DNA of 64,000 nt from Klenkia taihuensis (GTDB lineage Bacteria > Actinomycetota > Actinomycetes > Mycobacteriales > Geodermatophilaceae), in the NCBI RefSeq assembly GCF_900112525.1, contig NZ_FOMD01000001.1, forward strand, positions 1,302,001 to 1,366,000, given 5' to 3'. How positions within the stretch are numbered: the first letter of the stretch is position 1; every line of letters starts with the position of its first letter. Shown one piece after another: positions 15,561 through 26,313 of this stretch. The position numbers and the translations under genes are program-made. The notes beneath the pieces were generated by a model. It was not told the origin of the DNA, did not search any database, and worked only from the letters and a program-made list of their open reading frames with translations.

Positions 15561-16693
15561 CTACCCGAGCATCCGGTCGAGGTCGGCGAGGAGGTCCTCG
15601 GCGTCCTCGATGCCGACGGAGAGGCGGACCAGGTCGGCGGGCACCTCCAGGGCGCTGCCGGCGACCGAGGCGTGCGTCATCCGGTGCGGGTGCTCGACGA
15701 GGGACTCCACCCCGCCCAGCGACTCGGCCAGGGTGAACACCTGCGCCCGCTCGCAGACCGCCAGCGCGGCCTCCTCGCCGGCGCGCAGCCGGAAGGACAG
15801 CATTCCGCCGAACCCCGACATCTGCTTCGCCGCCACCTCGTGCCCGGGGTGGGTGGGCAGGCCGGGGTAGAGCACCGTGGACACGGCCGGGTGCTCCACC
15901 AGGAACGCGGCCACCTTCGCCGCGTTGGCCTGGTGCCGGTCCATCCGCACGCCCAGGGTCTTGATGCCGCGCAGCACCAGCCAGGCGTCGAAGGGCCCGG
16001 CGACCGCGCCCATCGCGTTCTGGTGGAACGCCAGCCGCTCGCCGACCTCGGCGTCGGCGGCCACCAGGGCGCCGCCGACGACGTCGGAGTGCCCGCCCAG
16101 GTACTTGGTGGTGGAGTGCACGACGACGTCGGCGCCCAGCGTCAGCGGCTGCTGCAGGTAGGGCGAGGCGAAGGTGTTGTCCACCGCGAGCAGCGCGCCG
16201 TGCTCGTGCACGAGCTGCGCCAGCGCCGCGACGTCGGCGATGCCCAGCAGCGGGTTGGTCGGCGTCTCGCACCAGACGAGCTTCGTGCTGGGCCGGAAGG
16301 CCGCGCGCACGGCGTCGAGGTCGGACAGGTCGACCGGGGTGTGGTCGACCCCCCACCGCTGCAGCACCTTGCTGATCAGCCGGAACGTGCCGCCGTAGGC
16401 GTCGATCGGGATGACCAGGTGGTCACCCGGGTCGAGCACCGTGCGCAGCAGCGCGTCCTCGGCGGCCAGGCCGGAGGCGAACGCCAACCCGGTGGCGCCC
16501 TGCTCCAGCGACGCCAGCGCCTCCTGCAGCGCCGTGCGGGTCGGGTTCGCGCTGCGGCTGTACTCGTAGCCGTTGCGCAGCCCGCCGACGCCGTCCTGCT
16601 TGTAGGTGCTGGTCAGGTGCAGCGGGACGGCGACGGCGCCGGTGGTGGGGTCGGGCTCCTGGCCGTCGTGGATGGCCCGGGTGTTGAAGCCGC

Positions 16694-16697
<4 letters not shown>
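15561..16697 (-). CDS. metB: Cystathionine gamma-synthase
   Basis: 378-residue Cys/Met-metabolism PLP enzyme (fold type I). The PLP lysine is in VVHSTTKYLGGHSDVVGGA, and the cofactor-binding region includes YSRSANPTRTALQEALASLE and FASGLAAEDALLRTV. It either joins O-acylhomoserine and cysteine (gamma-synthase) or cleaves cystathionine (gamma-lyase); the two are hard to separate by sequence. GTG 16697 overlaps the cbs stop by four bases. Pairing with cystathionine beta-synthase could mean the operon works in reverse transsulfuration, in which case this would be the lyase step. Confidence 0.88.
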
Positions 16698-18109
<1,412 letters not shown>

Positions 18110-18209
18110 GGGAGGTCCTCCAGCAGGGGCAGCGGGGCGGCCGGGGTCCTCCGGCCACCTGCGACCTTCCCACGTGTCGTCCCCCGCGGTCGCGGGCAGG
18201 TCACCGCTC

Positions 18210-18989
18210 ATGGACCAGCCCACCGCCCAGCTGCCCGGGGGCGGCGCGATGCCGCTGCTCGGGTTCGGCACCTGGCAGATCACCGGCAGCGCCTGCACCG
18301 ACGCCGTCCGGGCCGCCCTCGACGCCGGCTACCGGCACCTGGACACCGCGACGATGTACCGCAACGAGGCCGAGGTCGGCCGCGCGCTGGCGGAGTCGGG
18401 CGTGCCCCGCGACCAGGTCTTCGTGACCACCAAGCTGCCCCCGGACCGCGCGGGGTCCGCCGGCCCGACCCTCGACGCGTCGCTGGCCGCCCTCGGCGTC
18501 GAGGCCGTCGACCTCTGGCTCGTGCACTGGTCCACCGGGGGTGACGACGTCGCGCTGTGGCGCGAGTTCGTCGCCGCGCGCGACGCCGGCAAGGCCCGGG
18601 ACGTCGGCGTCAGCAACTTCTCCCTGGCCCAGCTCGACGAGCTCACCGAGGCCACCGGCGTCACCCCGGCGGTCAACCAGGTGCGCTGGGCGCCGGCGCT
18701 GTTCGACCCCGGGGTGCTCGAGGGGCACCGCGAGCGGGGCGTGATGCTGGAGGGCTACAGCCCCTTCAAGAGCACCGACCTGGCCGACCCGGTGCTCGCC
18801 GAGGTCGCCGGGGCGCACGGGGTCACCCCGGCCCAGGTCGTGCTGCGCTGGCACCTCGACCACGGCGTCGTCGTCATCCCCAAGTCCGTCACGCCGGAGC
18901 GGATCGCCGCCAACGCCGAGGTGCTGTCCTGGGCCCTCACCGACGAGGAGCGTGCCCGGGTGGACGGGCTGGGCAGGATGACCCCATGA
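18210..18989 (+). CDS. Aldo/keto reductase, 2,5-diketo-gluconate-reductase type
   Basis: 259-residue NADPH-dependent aldo/keto reductase with a TIM barrel. The catalytic tetrad is visible as Asp and Tyr in RHLDTATMYRNEAEVG, Lys in FVTTKLPPD and His in LWLVHWST. The NADPH-binding end includes VVIPKSVTPERIAANAEVL. It reduces aldehydes or ketones; the physiological substrate is unknown. ATG 18210 is divergent from cbs. Its stop overlaps the next gene's ATG (ATGA), which suggests a three-gene operon with the second reductase and the XdhC-like protein. Confidence 0.88.
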   Translation: MDQPTAQLPGGGAMPLLGFGTWQITGSACTDAVRAALDAGYRHLDTATMYRNEAEVGRALAESGVPRDQVFVTTKLPPDRAGSAGPTLDASLAALGVEAVDLWLVHWSTGGDDVALWREFVAARDAGKARDVGVSNFSLAQLDELTEATGVTPAVNQVRWAPALFDPGVLEGHRERGVMLEGYSPFKSTDLADPVLAEVAGAHGVTPAQVVLRWHLDHGVVVIPKSVTPERIAANAEVLSWALTDEERARVDGLGRMTP

Positions 18990-19991
18990 CCGACCGACGC
19001 AGGCTGGGCGAGCTCGAGGTGTCGGCGCAGGGGCTGGGCTGCGATGGGGATGAGCCAGTCCTACGGCGCCGCCGACCGCGGGGAGTCCCTGGCCACCCTG
19101 GACCGGGCGCTCGAGCTCGGCATCACCTTCTGGGACACCTCCGACGTCTACGGCGACGGGCACAACGAGGAGCTGGTGGGGGAGTCGCTGCGCGGGCGCC
19201 GCGACGCCGTCCAGCTGGCCACCAAGTTCTCCCTCTCCCGCGACGGCGAGGGCCGGATGCGCATCGACGGCAGCCCGGAGAACGTGCGCGCCCGCTGCGA
19301 GGCCAGCCTGCGCCGGCTCGGCGTGGACACCATCGACCTCTACTACCAGCACCGGGTCGACCCGACCGTGCCCGTCGAGGACACCGTCGGCGCGATGGCC
19401 GAGCTGGTGCAGGCCGGCAAGGTCCGGTACCTGGGGCTCTCGGAGGCCTCCGCCGAGTCGGTCCGCCGGGCCGCCGCGGTGCACCCGATCACCGCGCTGC
19501 AGAGCGAGTGGTCGTTGTGGACCCGCGACCTGGAGACGTCGGGGGTCGCCGCGGCGGCCCGTGAGCACGGCATCGGCCTGGTGCCGTTCTCCCCGCTGGG
19601 TCGCGGGTTCCTCACCGGCGCGATCACCAGCCCCGACGACTTCGCCGACGACGACTTCCGCAAGGACCACCCGCGGTTCAGGGGCGAGGCCTTCGCGGCC
19701 AACCTGCGGCTGGTCGACGCCGTCCGGTCGATGGCCGAGGACAAGGGCGTCACCGCCGGGCAGCTCGCGTTGGCCTGGGTCATGGCGCAGGGTGCGGACG
19801 TCGTCCCCATCCCGGGCACCAAGCGGGTCGCCTACCTGGAGGAGAACGCCGCCGCCGGGGACGTCGAGCTCACCGCCGACGACCTGGCCCGGCTCGAGCA
19901 GATCGCCCCGCCCGGGGTGGCCGAGGGCGGCCGCTACCCGAACGCCGGGTACTCCTACGGCGACAGCCCCGCGCCGGGGTCGGACCGGTGA
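18986..19991 (+). pseudogene. Aldo/keto reductase with an apparent +1 frameshift near the N terminus
   Basis: The natural start ATG 18986 overlaps the previous stop and reads a normal family N terminus ([18 protein letters not shown]) to base 19042. One extra G at 19043 then shifts the frame. Skipping it gives the expected continuation [13 protein letters not shown], and the frame from ATG 19044 runs intact for 315 residues to 19991. The body has the catalytic residues (Asp and Tyr in [11 protein letters not shown], Lys in QLATKFSLS, His in YYQHRVDP). Initiation at 19044 would lose the first barrel strand. It is a real mutation, a sequencing error in GGCTGCGATGGGGATG, or a functional shorter protein. 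Confidence 0.75.
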
Positions 19992-20500
19992 GCGACGACC
20001 CGACCTGCGGCGTCGCGCACGGCCACGCGCCCGGGGAGCCGGCCGCCGACCGGGTGCTGGTGGCCGTCTTCGCCTCCCCGGTCGCGGCGGCGCTGCTGCG
20101 GTTCGGCGTGGAGTGCGGGTTCGCCCCGGTGCTGGTCGAGCCCGGCGGCCGGGAGGTCGACGGGCTGCCCGGGGGCACCACCCGGTTGACGGCGGTGCCG
20201 GCCGAGCCGCACGCCGACGTCGTCGTCTGCGACCACCACCGCGACGAGCTGGGCGAGGTGCTGCGCGACGCGCTGGCCACCGACACCCGGTGGATCGGGT
20301 TGATGGGCAACCCGCGGCACGAGGGCCCGCACGTCGCGGCGCTGGCCGCGCTGGGCGTGCCGCCCGAGGAGGTCGCCCGGGTGCACCGGCCGATCGGGCT
20401 GGACATCGGCTCGCGGGCGCCCGCGGAGATCGCCGTGTCCACGCTGGCCGGCCTGCTGGCCGACCGCAACGGCCGGTCCGGCGGGCAGCTCGCGCGGTAG
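19988..20500 (+). CDS. XdhC/CoxI Rossmann-domain protein, short form
   Basis: 170-residue protein matching the C-terminal Rossmann-type part of XdhC/CoxI molybdenum-cofactor chaperones. The hallmark [20 protein letters not shown] is followed by [10 protein letters not shown], and the sequence [10 protein letters not shown] corresponds to the family's G-rich turn. The N-terminal XdhC domain is absent. Full XdhC proteins insert sulfurated molybdopterin into xanthine dehydrogenase or CO dehydrogenase, but no molybdoenzyme gene is visible nearby. GTG 19988 overlaps the aldo/keto reductase stop by four bases. Confidence 0.75.
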   Translation: MSDDPTCGVAHGHAPGEPAADRVLVAVFASPVAAALLRFGVECGFAPVLVEPGGREVDGLPGGTTRLTAVPAEPHADVVVCDHHRDELGEVLRDALATDTRWIGLMGNPRHEGPHVAALAALGVPPEEVARVHRPIGLDIGSRAPAEIAVSTLAGLLADRNGRSGGQLAR

Positions 20501-20584
20501 GCGGAACGCCCGGGCTCGTGCCACCGTTGTGCACCGCAGGACGGACCCGCAGGCAGGTCCGCAGGACGACGGAAGGGAACCCCC

Positions 20585-20758
20585 GTGGCATCGCTGTTCA
20601 ACAAGATCGCGCAGTTCGCGAGGAGCCCCCAGGGGCAGCGGGCGATCCAGCAGGCCACCCAGAAGGCCCAGCAGTTCGCCAAGGACCCGAAGAACCGGGC
20701 CAAGATCGACCAGTTCCGCACCAAGCTGCAGGGCGGCGGCGGGAAGGGTCTCCGCTAG
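20585..20758 (+). CDS. Conserved-looking 57-residue small protein
   Basis: Small basic, Gln- and Lys-rich helical protein starting at GTG 20585 after the Shine-Dalgarno GGAAGGGA (~20571-20578). Composition is amphipathic (SLFNKIAQFARSPQGQRAIQ, then KAQQFAKDPKNRAKIDQFR). There is no Cys and no membrane segment. The pattern SPQGQRA followed by DPKNRAKIDQ looks like small hypothetical proteins I have seen in actinobacteria, but I cannot name a function. It ends six bases from the convergent hisN stop. Confidence 0.7.
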   Translation: MASLFNKIAQFARSPQGQRAIQQATQKAQQFAKDPKNRAKIDQFRTKLQGGGGKGLR

Positions 20759-20764
20759 GCGGGG

Positions 20765-21559
20765 CTACGGGCGGGCGCGCAGCGCGTCGAGGACGGCGGG
20801 GTGCAGGTGGCCGTTGCTGGCCACCGCACTGCCGCCGGCCGGCCCCGGGGTGCCGTCCACGTCGGTGAACGTGCCGCCCGCCTCCCGCACGACCACGTCG
20901 AGGGCGGCCAGGTCCCACAGCGACACCTCGGGCTCGCAGGCCACGTCGACCGCGCCCTCGGCCACCATCGTGTAGCTCCAGAAGTCCCCGTACGCGCGGG
21001 TGCGCCACACCGACCGGCTCAGGTCGAGGAAGGCGTCCAGCCGGTCGCGCTCCTCCCAGCCCGACAGCGACGAGTAGGAAAGCGACGCGTCCGCCAGGGC
21101 CGAGACCCCGGAGACGTGGCAGCGGGTGGCCGACTCCAGGCGGCGGCCGGTGTAGGCGCCCACCCCGTCGGCGGCCCACCACCGGCGGCCGAGGGCCGGG
21201 GCGCTGACCATCCCGACCACGGGGGTGTCGCCGTCGAGCAGGGCGATCAGCGTGGCCCACACCGGCACGCCCCGGACGAAGTTCTTGGTGCCGTCGATCG
21301 GGTCCACCACCCACCGGCGCGACCCGTGCCCGGTGGTGCCGAACTCCTCGCCCTGCACCGCGTCGCGGGTGCGCACCCGGGCCAGCGAGGAGCGCAGCTG
21401 CTGCTCCACCGCGCGGTCGGCGTCGGTCACCGGGGTGAGGTCGGGCTTGGTGTCCACCACCAGGTCCTGCGCCTTGAACCTGTCCATGCTGATCGCGTCG
21501 GCCTGGTCGGCCAGCACGTGCGCCAGCTGCATGTCCTCGGTCCACCCGCGCCCGGTCAC
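20765..21559 (-). CDS. hisN: Histidinol-phosphatase, inositol-monophosphatase family
   Basis: 264-residue Mg2+-dependent phosphatase. The metal and catalytic motifs are Glu in VQGEEFGT, DPIDGTKNFVRG, and the C-terminal WDLAALDVVVREAGG. Closeness to actinobacterial HisN (the last phosphatase step of histidine synthesis) is judged from the GTKNFVRGVPVWATLIAL region; inositol monophosphatase or 3'-phosphoadenosine phosphatase activity remains possible. GTG 21559 begins only 23 bases from the divergent DUF2087 gene, so the two promoters overlap. Confidence 0.82.
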   Translation of the reverse strand: MTGRGWTEDMQLAHVLADQADAISMDRFKAQDLVVDTKPDLTPVTDADRAVEQQLRSSLARVRTRDAVQGEEFGTTGHGSRRWVVDPIDGTKNFVRGVPVWATLIALLDGDTPVVGMVSAPALGRRWWAADGVGAYTGRRLESATRCHVSGVSALADASLSYSSLSGWEERDRLDAFLDLSRSVWRTRAYGDFWSYTMVAEGAVDVACEPEVSLWDLAALDVVVREAGGTFTDVDGTPGPAGGSAVASNGHLHPAVLDALRARP

Positions 21560-21582
21560 CCCCGCAACCTAGCCTGGGTGCC

Positions 21583-22128
21583 GTGACGCAGCCGGACGCA
21601 GCGAAGCTGGTCGGCCTGCTGGCCGACCCGACCCGGCTGGCGGTGGTCGCCGCCCTCGCGCTGGGCGCCGCCGACATCGCCTCCGTGGCCGAGGCGACCG
21701 GCCGGTCGCAGACCGAGGTGGCGCTGGCCGCCCGCCGGCTGGGCCGGGGCGGTCTGGTCCGCCGGGACGGCGCCGCGCTGGCACTGCGCGCCGAGCTGTT
21801 CGGCGCCGCCGCGCGGTCGGCGGGGGAGCACCGGCCGCCCCCGGAGCCGCTCTCGCCCGACCCGGCCGCGGACGCCGTCCTGCAGGCCTTCGTCGCCGAC
21901 GGCCGGCTGACCTCGATCCCGGCGCACCGCGGCAAGCGGCTGGTCGTGCTGGACCACCTGGTGCGGGTCTTCGAGCCCGGGGTGCGCTACCCCGAGCGCG
22001 AGGTCAACGCGCTGCTGGCGGTGTGGCACCCCGATACCGCGGCGCTGCGCCGCCACCTCGTCGACGAGGGCATGCTCAGCCGCGCCGAGGGCACCTACTG
22101 GCGCAGCGGCGGCACCGTCGAGGTCTGA
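21583..22128 (+). CDS. ArsR-like HTH plus DUF2087 regulator
   Basis: 181-residue protein. The N-terminal ~75 residues read as a winged helix (LLADPTRLAVVAALALGAA, then IASVAEATGRSQTEVALAARRL). The C-terminal half is a DUF2087 domain (VRVFEPGVRYPEREVNALLAVWHPD followed by LRRHLVDEGMLSRAEGTYWR). It is probably a DNA-binding regulator with an unknown signal; there is no ArsR-type cysteine metal site. A TAGCCT box (21570-21575) ends seven bases before GTG 21583, suggesting leaderless translation. Its 3' end overlaps the convergent GGDEF/EAL gene by 34 bases. Confidence 0.8.
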   Translation: MTQPDAAKLVGLLADPTRLAVVAALALGAADIASVAEATGRSQTEVALAARRLGRGGLVRRDGAALALRAELFGAAARSAGEHRPPPEPLSPDPAADAVLQAFVADGRLTSIPAHRGKRLVVLDHLVRVFEPGVRYPEREVNALLAVWHPDTAALRRHLVDEGMLSRAEGTYWRSGGTVEV

Positions 22129-23903
22129 CCCTCCCCGGCCAGCACCGCGGCCAGCCCGGCGACCGGTGAAGGCCGGTGCAGGCCGAACCCCTGCGCCAGC
22201 TCGCAGCCCAGCTCGCGCAGCAGGTCGGCCTGCTCGGCGGTCTCCACGCCCTCGGCGATGACCAGCAGGTCCAGTCCCTCGGCCAGCGCGACCACGCTGC
22301 GCACCAGCCGGGCGCGGCGGGCGGAGGTGACCACGGTGGCGGTGAAGGTGGCGTCCAGCTTGAGGTAGTCGGCCGGCAGGGTGTCCAGGCGGGCGAGCGA
22401 GGAGTAGCCGGTGCCGAAGTCGTCGATGGCGACCTGCACGCCGAGACGGCGCAGCCCCCGCAGCGCGGCCACCGCGACCGGGGAGTCGGCCTCCACCAGG
22501 CTCTCCGTGACCTCGAGGACGGTGTCGGCGGCCGGCCACCCGGTGCCGGCCAGGATGCCGGCGACCACGGTGGGGAACGCGGGGTCGCAGAACTGGTGGC
22601 CCGAGACGTTCACGGTGAGCAGCAGCCCCCGGCCGGTCGCGGCGCGCAGCGCGGCCATCTCGGCGCACGCCTGGCGCAGCACCACCTCGCCGAGGGCGCC
22701 GACCAGGCCGTGCTGCTCGGCGAGCGGGATGAACCGCGTCGGGCTGATCGACCCCAGCACCGGGTGCTCCCACCGGGCCAGGGCCTCCACGCCGACGACG
22801 GCGCCGTCGGTCAGGGACACCACCGCCTGGTAGTGCACGGTCAGGCCGATGCGGGCGGTCCGGCCGGTGGCCAGGGCGGCGCGCAGCTCGGGCAGCAGGG
22901 GGTCGGGCTGGGCGTCGTCGAGGACGGCGCGCCGGGCCGTGGTCGCGCGGGCACGCCCCAGGGCGGTGTCGGTGCGGCGGAGCAGGGCGGCGGCGGTCTC
23001 CCCGTCGTGCAGCACGGCCACGCCCGCGGCCGTGCTGACCGCGGGCAGGGCAGCGCGCAGCCGCTCGACCAGGGCGAGCGCGACCGGCCCGTCGTGACGG
23101 GGGAGCAGCAGGGTGAACTCGGCGCCGTCGCGGCGGGCCAGCACGGCGCCCGGGGGCAGCTGCGCGGACCACAGGCGGGCGGCCGTCCGCAGCAGGTCGG
23201 CCGCGGCGTGGTCCCCGGCCTCGCGCACCACGTCCTCGAAGCCGTCGAGCTCGACGAGCGCCGTGCTCAGCGCGGTCCCGGTCCGGGTGGCGTCCCGCAC
23301 GGCGGGCTCGAGGGCCTCGTCGAGGCCGCGCCGGTTGGCCAACCCGGTCAGCTGGTCGACCCCGGCGCTGGACGCGCGGTCGACCAGCACGCCCACCACC
23401 GCGGCGATGCTGAGGCAGACCGTGGCCAGCAGGATCGAGGAGCCGACCGGCAGCTCGGAACGCTGGGCCAGGGCGAACGTGCCGCCAACGACGGCCAGTG
23501 CGAGGTGGGCCAGCGCGGCGGGCCAGGCGAAGTAGAAGAACGCGTCGAGGGCGACGAACACCATGACGCCGGCGGCCGCCGTGGCGGTGGAGGCGCCGGG
23601 GGCCAGCAGCGCGGCGAGGGTGATCAACCCGGCTCCGGCGCCCACCAGCAGGTGGTAGGCCGCCCGCGGCAGCCGCCGTCCCCAGCGCAGCACACCGGCC
23701 CCGGTGAGGACGGCGACGGCGGCGATGAGCAGCAGCCCGACCGGGCCGTCGGGGTGCGGGTGCGGACCCGGCCCCCTCGACCGCAGCGCGTCCAGACCGG
23801 CCGCGCCGACGGCCGTGCCGCCGGCGAGGTAGAGGAAGCCGGTCACCGCGGCCATCACGCGCGGGGTCGCCACCGCGGGGGCCCGGAACCGGCTGTGCTT
23901 CAC
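22095..23903 (-). CDS. Membrane GGDEF-EAL protein, probable c-di-GMP phosphodiesterase
   Basis: 602-residue protein. About six membrane helices lie in the first ~165 residues. A GGDEF domain (~175-325) begins GLANRRGLDEAL. Its signature is degraded to RRDGAEF, so cyclase activity is doubtful. An EAL domain (~340-590) has VGVEALARWEHP, NVSGHQF, LEVTESL, DDFGTGYSSLARL, LKLD, IAEGVET and QGF, all the residues needed for c-di-GMP hydrolysis. It is likely a membrane sensor that lowers c-di-GMP, with the GGDEF part binding GTP or acting as a scaffold. The start is GTG 23903. Confidence 0.88.
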   Translation of the reverse strand: MKHSRFRAPAVATPRVMAAVTGFLYLAGGTAVGAAGLDALRSRGPGPHPHPDGPVGLLLIAAVAVLTGAGVLRWGRRLPRAAYHLLVGAGAGLITLAALLAPGASTATAAAGVMVFVALDAFFYFAWPAALAHLALAVVGGTFALAQRSELPVGSSILLATVCLSIAAVVGVLVDRASSAGVDQLTGLANRRGLDEALEPAVRDATRTGTALSTALVELDGFEDVVREAGDHAAADLLRTAARLWSAQLPPGAVLARRDGAEFTLLLPRHDGPVALALVERLRAALPAVSTAAGVAVLHDGETAAALLRRTDTALGRARATTARRAVLDDAQPDPLLPELRAALATGRTARIGLTVHYQAVVSLTDGAVVGVEALARWEHPVLGSISPTRFIPLAEQHGLVGALGEVVLRQACAEMAALRAATGRGLLLTVNVSGHQFCDPAFPTVVAGILAGTGWPAADTVLEVTESLVEADSPVAVAALRGLRRLGVQVAIDDFGTGYSSLARLDTLPADYLKLDATFTATVVTSARRARLVRSVVALAEGLDLLVIAEGVETAEQADLLRELGCELAQGFGLHRPSPVAGLAAVLAGEGQTSTVPPLRQ

Positions 23904-23969
23904 AGAAACCAGATCGGCCGGAAATCATCCGTCCTGTAGCCGGGGGCCGGTTGTCCCCCCGGCGGGGGA

Positions 23970-24974
23970 TCAGCGGGCGCCGACCGCCGCGACCAGCCGG
24001 CGGAAGCTGGCCAGCCGCTCGCCCCGGGCGGCCGGGCCGTCGGCGGCCCAGTCGTCGAGCGCGCAGTCGGGGTCGTCGGCGGTGTGCGCGCACAGCGGCG
24101 GGCAGTCGCGGGCGACCTCGGCCAGGTCGTCGAAGGCGGCCAGGACGTCGGCCGGGTCGGTGTCGGCCAGCCCGAAGCTGCGGATGCCGGGGGTGTCGAT
24201 GACCATCCCGCCGCCGGGCAGGTCCAGCAGCACCGCCGAGGACGACGTGTGCCGCCCCTTGCCCACCTTGCTCACCCCGCCGGTGGCCCGCGCGGCGTCG
24301 GGCACCAGCCGGTTCACCAGCGTCGACTTGCCCACGCCGGACTGGCCGACCAGCACCGACACCCGGTCGGCCAGCCGCGGGGCCAGCTCGTCGAGGTCGG
24401 TGTCCCGGCTGACCGCGATCGCCTCGACCTCGAGGCCGGCGTAGCGGGCCAGCAGCCGGTCCGGGCTGCCCAGGTCGGCCTTGGTCAGGCACAGCAGCGG
24501 GGTGAGCCCGCCGGAGAAGGCGGCCACCAGGCAGCGGTCGAGGAACCCGGTGTGCGGCTCGGGGTCGGCGACGGCGGTGACCACGACCAGCAGCTCGGCG
24601 TTGGCGACCACCACCCGCTCGGTCGGGTCGGTGTCGTCTGCGGTGCGCCGCAGCACGGTGGTGCGCGGCTCGATGACCACGATCCGGGCCAGGGTGTCGA
24701 CCCGGCCGCTCGTGTCGCCGACCAGCCGCACCCGGTCACCGGTGACGACGCCGTGCTTGCCCAGCTCGCGGGCCCGCATGGCGGTCACCTCGACCGGGCC
24801 GTCGTCGCCCTCGACCCGCACGGTCATCCGGCCACGGTCGACCCCCACCACGAGCCCGGGGACGGCGTCGTCGTGGCTGGGCCGGGTGCGCGTGCGCGGC
24901 CGCGACCCGCGCCGGCCCGGGCGGACCCGGACGTCGTCCTCGTCGGAGCGGGCGTCGAACTTCCGCCCCGCCAT
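23970..24974 (-). CDS. rsgA: Ribosome biogenesis GTPase RsgA
   Basis: 334-residue circularly permuted GTPase acting in late 30S subunit maturation. An Arg-rich N-terminal extension is followed by an OB fold (~40-100). The permuted G motifs come in order: LTKAD (G4), VLVGQSGVGKSTLVNRL (G1) and DTPGIRSFGL (G3). The C-terminal zinc-binding helix domain has CPPLCAHTADDPDCAL (Cys, Cys, His, Cys). It sits 13 bases after aroA on the same strand and is cotranscribed with it, an arrangement also seen in mycobacteria. Confidence 0.94.
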   Translation of the reverse strand: MAGRKFDARSDEDDVRVRPGRRGSRPRTRTRPSHDDAVPGLVVGVDRGRMTVRVEGDDGPVEVTAMRARELGKHGVVTGDRVRLVGDTSGRVDTLARIVVIEPRTTVLRRTADDTDPTERVVVANAELLVVVTAVADPEPHTGFLDRCLVAAFSGGLTPLLCLTKADLGSPDRLLARYAGLEVEAIAVSRDTDLDELAPRLADRVSVLVGQSGVGKSTLVNRLVPDAARATGGVSKVGKGRHTSSSAVLLDLPGGGMVIDTPGIRSFGLADTDPADVLAAFDDLAEVARDCPPLCAHTADDPDCALDDWAADGPAARGERLASFRRLVAAVGAR

Positions 24975-24987
24975 CAGACCCGGCCCC

Positions 24988-26274
24988 TCAGCTGACCGCT
25001 CCGGCGTGCTCGCCGAGCAGACCGGCCCAGCGGTCCAGGAAGTCCGGGAGGGTCTTGGCCACCGTGCCCGGGTCGCGGACGACGACCCCGGGGACGGCGA
25101 GGCCGAGCACCGCGGCGGCCATGACCATCCGGTGGTCGGCGTAGGAGTCGACCTCGGCCGACCGCCGGGGGCCGGGGGTGATCTCCAGGCCGTCGGGGAG
25201 CTGGGTGACCTCGGCGCCGACGGCGCCGAGCACCTCGTCGAGGGCCTGCAGCCGGTCGGTCTCGTGCCCGCGCAGGTGCGCGATGCCGGTCAGCCGGGAG
25301 GGCCCGTCGGCCAGCGCGCACAGCGCGGCCAGCACCGGGGTCAGCTCGCCGACCTCGGACAGGTCGGCCCGCAGCGGCGTGATCGCCGGGCCGCCGGTGA
25401 CCTGCAGCCCGTCGGCGGTGCGCTCGACGGCCGCGCCCATCGCGGGCAACAGCTGCTCCAGCTGGGCGCCGGGCTGGGTGGTGCGCGCCGGCCAGTCGCG
25501 CACGGTCACCCGGCCGCCGGTGACCAGCGCGGCGGCGAGGAAGGGGGCGGCGTTGGACAGGTCGGGCTCGACCACCCGGTCGACCGCGGCCACCGGGCCC
25601 GGGGCGACCCGCCAGCCGTCGGTGGTGCGCTCGACGGCGACGCCGTGCTCGGCGAGGGTCTCGACGGTCATCTGCACGTGCGGCATCGAGGGCACCCCGC
25701 CGGCCAGCCGCAGGTCCAGGCCCTCGGTGAACCGGGCGCCGGCCAGCAGCAGGCCGCTGACCACCTGGCTGGACTCGCTGGCGTCCACGGTGACGGTGCC
25801 GCCGCGGACCGCGCCCGTGCCGTGCACGGTGAAGGGGGCCCGGCCGCGGCCGCCGTCGGAGACCTGCACCCCGCAGGCGCGCAGGCCCTCGAGCAGGCCG
25901 GCGTTGGGCCGCTCGCGCAGCCGCGGGTCGCCGTCCAGGGTCACCGGGCCGTCGGCGAGTGCCGCCACCGGCGGCAGGAACCGCAGCACGGTCCCGGCCA
26001 GCCCCGCGTCGACCGTCGCCGGGGCGCGCAGCGGGCCGGGGGTGACCAGCCAGTCCTCCCCGTCGACCTCGATGCCGACCCCGAGCGCCCGCAGCCCGGC
26101 GGCCATCAGGTCGGTGTCGCGGGCCCGCAGCGGGCGCACCAGCCGGGACGGGCCGTCGGACAGCGCGGCCAGCACCAGGGCCCGGGCGGTGATCGACTTC
26201 GAGCCGGGCAGGGCGACGACGGCGTCGACCGGGCCGGGGGCGGACGGCGTCGACCAGCTGCTCATGCCGCCCAT
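24988..26274 (-). CDS. aroA: 3-phosphoshikimate 1-carboxyvinyltransferase (EPSP synthase)
   Basis: 428-residue EPSP synthase, the sixth shikimate-pathway step, joining shikimate-3-phosphate and phosphoenolpyruvate. Diagnostic segments are the substrate loop ALPGSKSITARALVLAAL, the hinge region with DASESSQVVSGLLLAGARF, DLSEVGELTPVLAALCALA and the C-terminal DSYADHRMVMAAAVLGLAV. Asp and Lys of the active site are retained. ATG 26274 gives MGGMSSW; the ATG three codons later may be the true start. It is the first gene of the aroA-rsgA pair. Confidence 0.93.
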   Translation of the reverse strand: MGGMSSWSTPSAPGPVDAVVALPGSKSITARALVLAALSDGPSRLVRPLRARDTDLMAAGLRALGVGIEVDGEDWLVTPGPLRAPATVDAGLAGTVLRFLPPVAALADGPVTLDGDPRLRERPNAGLLEGLRACGVQVSDGGRGRAPFTVHGTGAVRGGTVTVDASESSQVVSGLLLAGARFTEGLDLRLAGGVPSMPHVQMTVETLAEHGVAVERTTDGWRVAPGPVAAVDRVVEPDLSNAAPFLAAALVTGGRVTVRDWPARTTQPGAQLEQLLPAMGAAVERTADGLQVTGGPAITPLRADLSEVGELTPVLAALCALADGPSRLTGIAHLRGHETDRLQALDEVLGAVGAEVTQLPDGLEITPGPRRSAEVDSYADHRMVMAAAVLGLAVPGVVVRDPGTVAKTLPDFLDRWAGLLGEHAGAVS

Positions 26275-26313
26275 CCTGCCCGGTCGACGCCGCCCACCCT
26301 CACCGCCGGCCGC

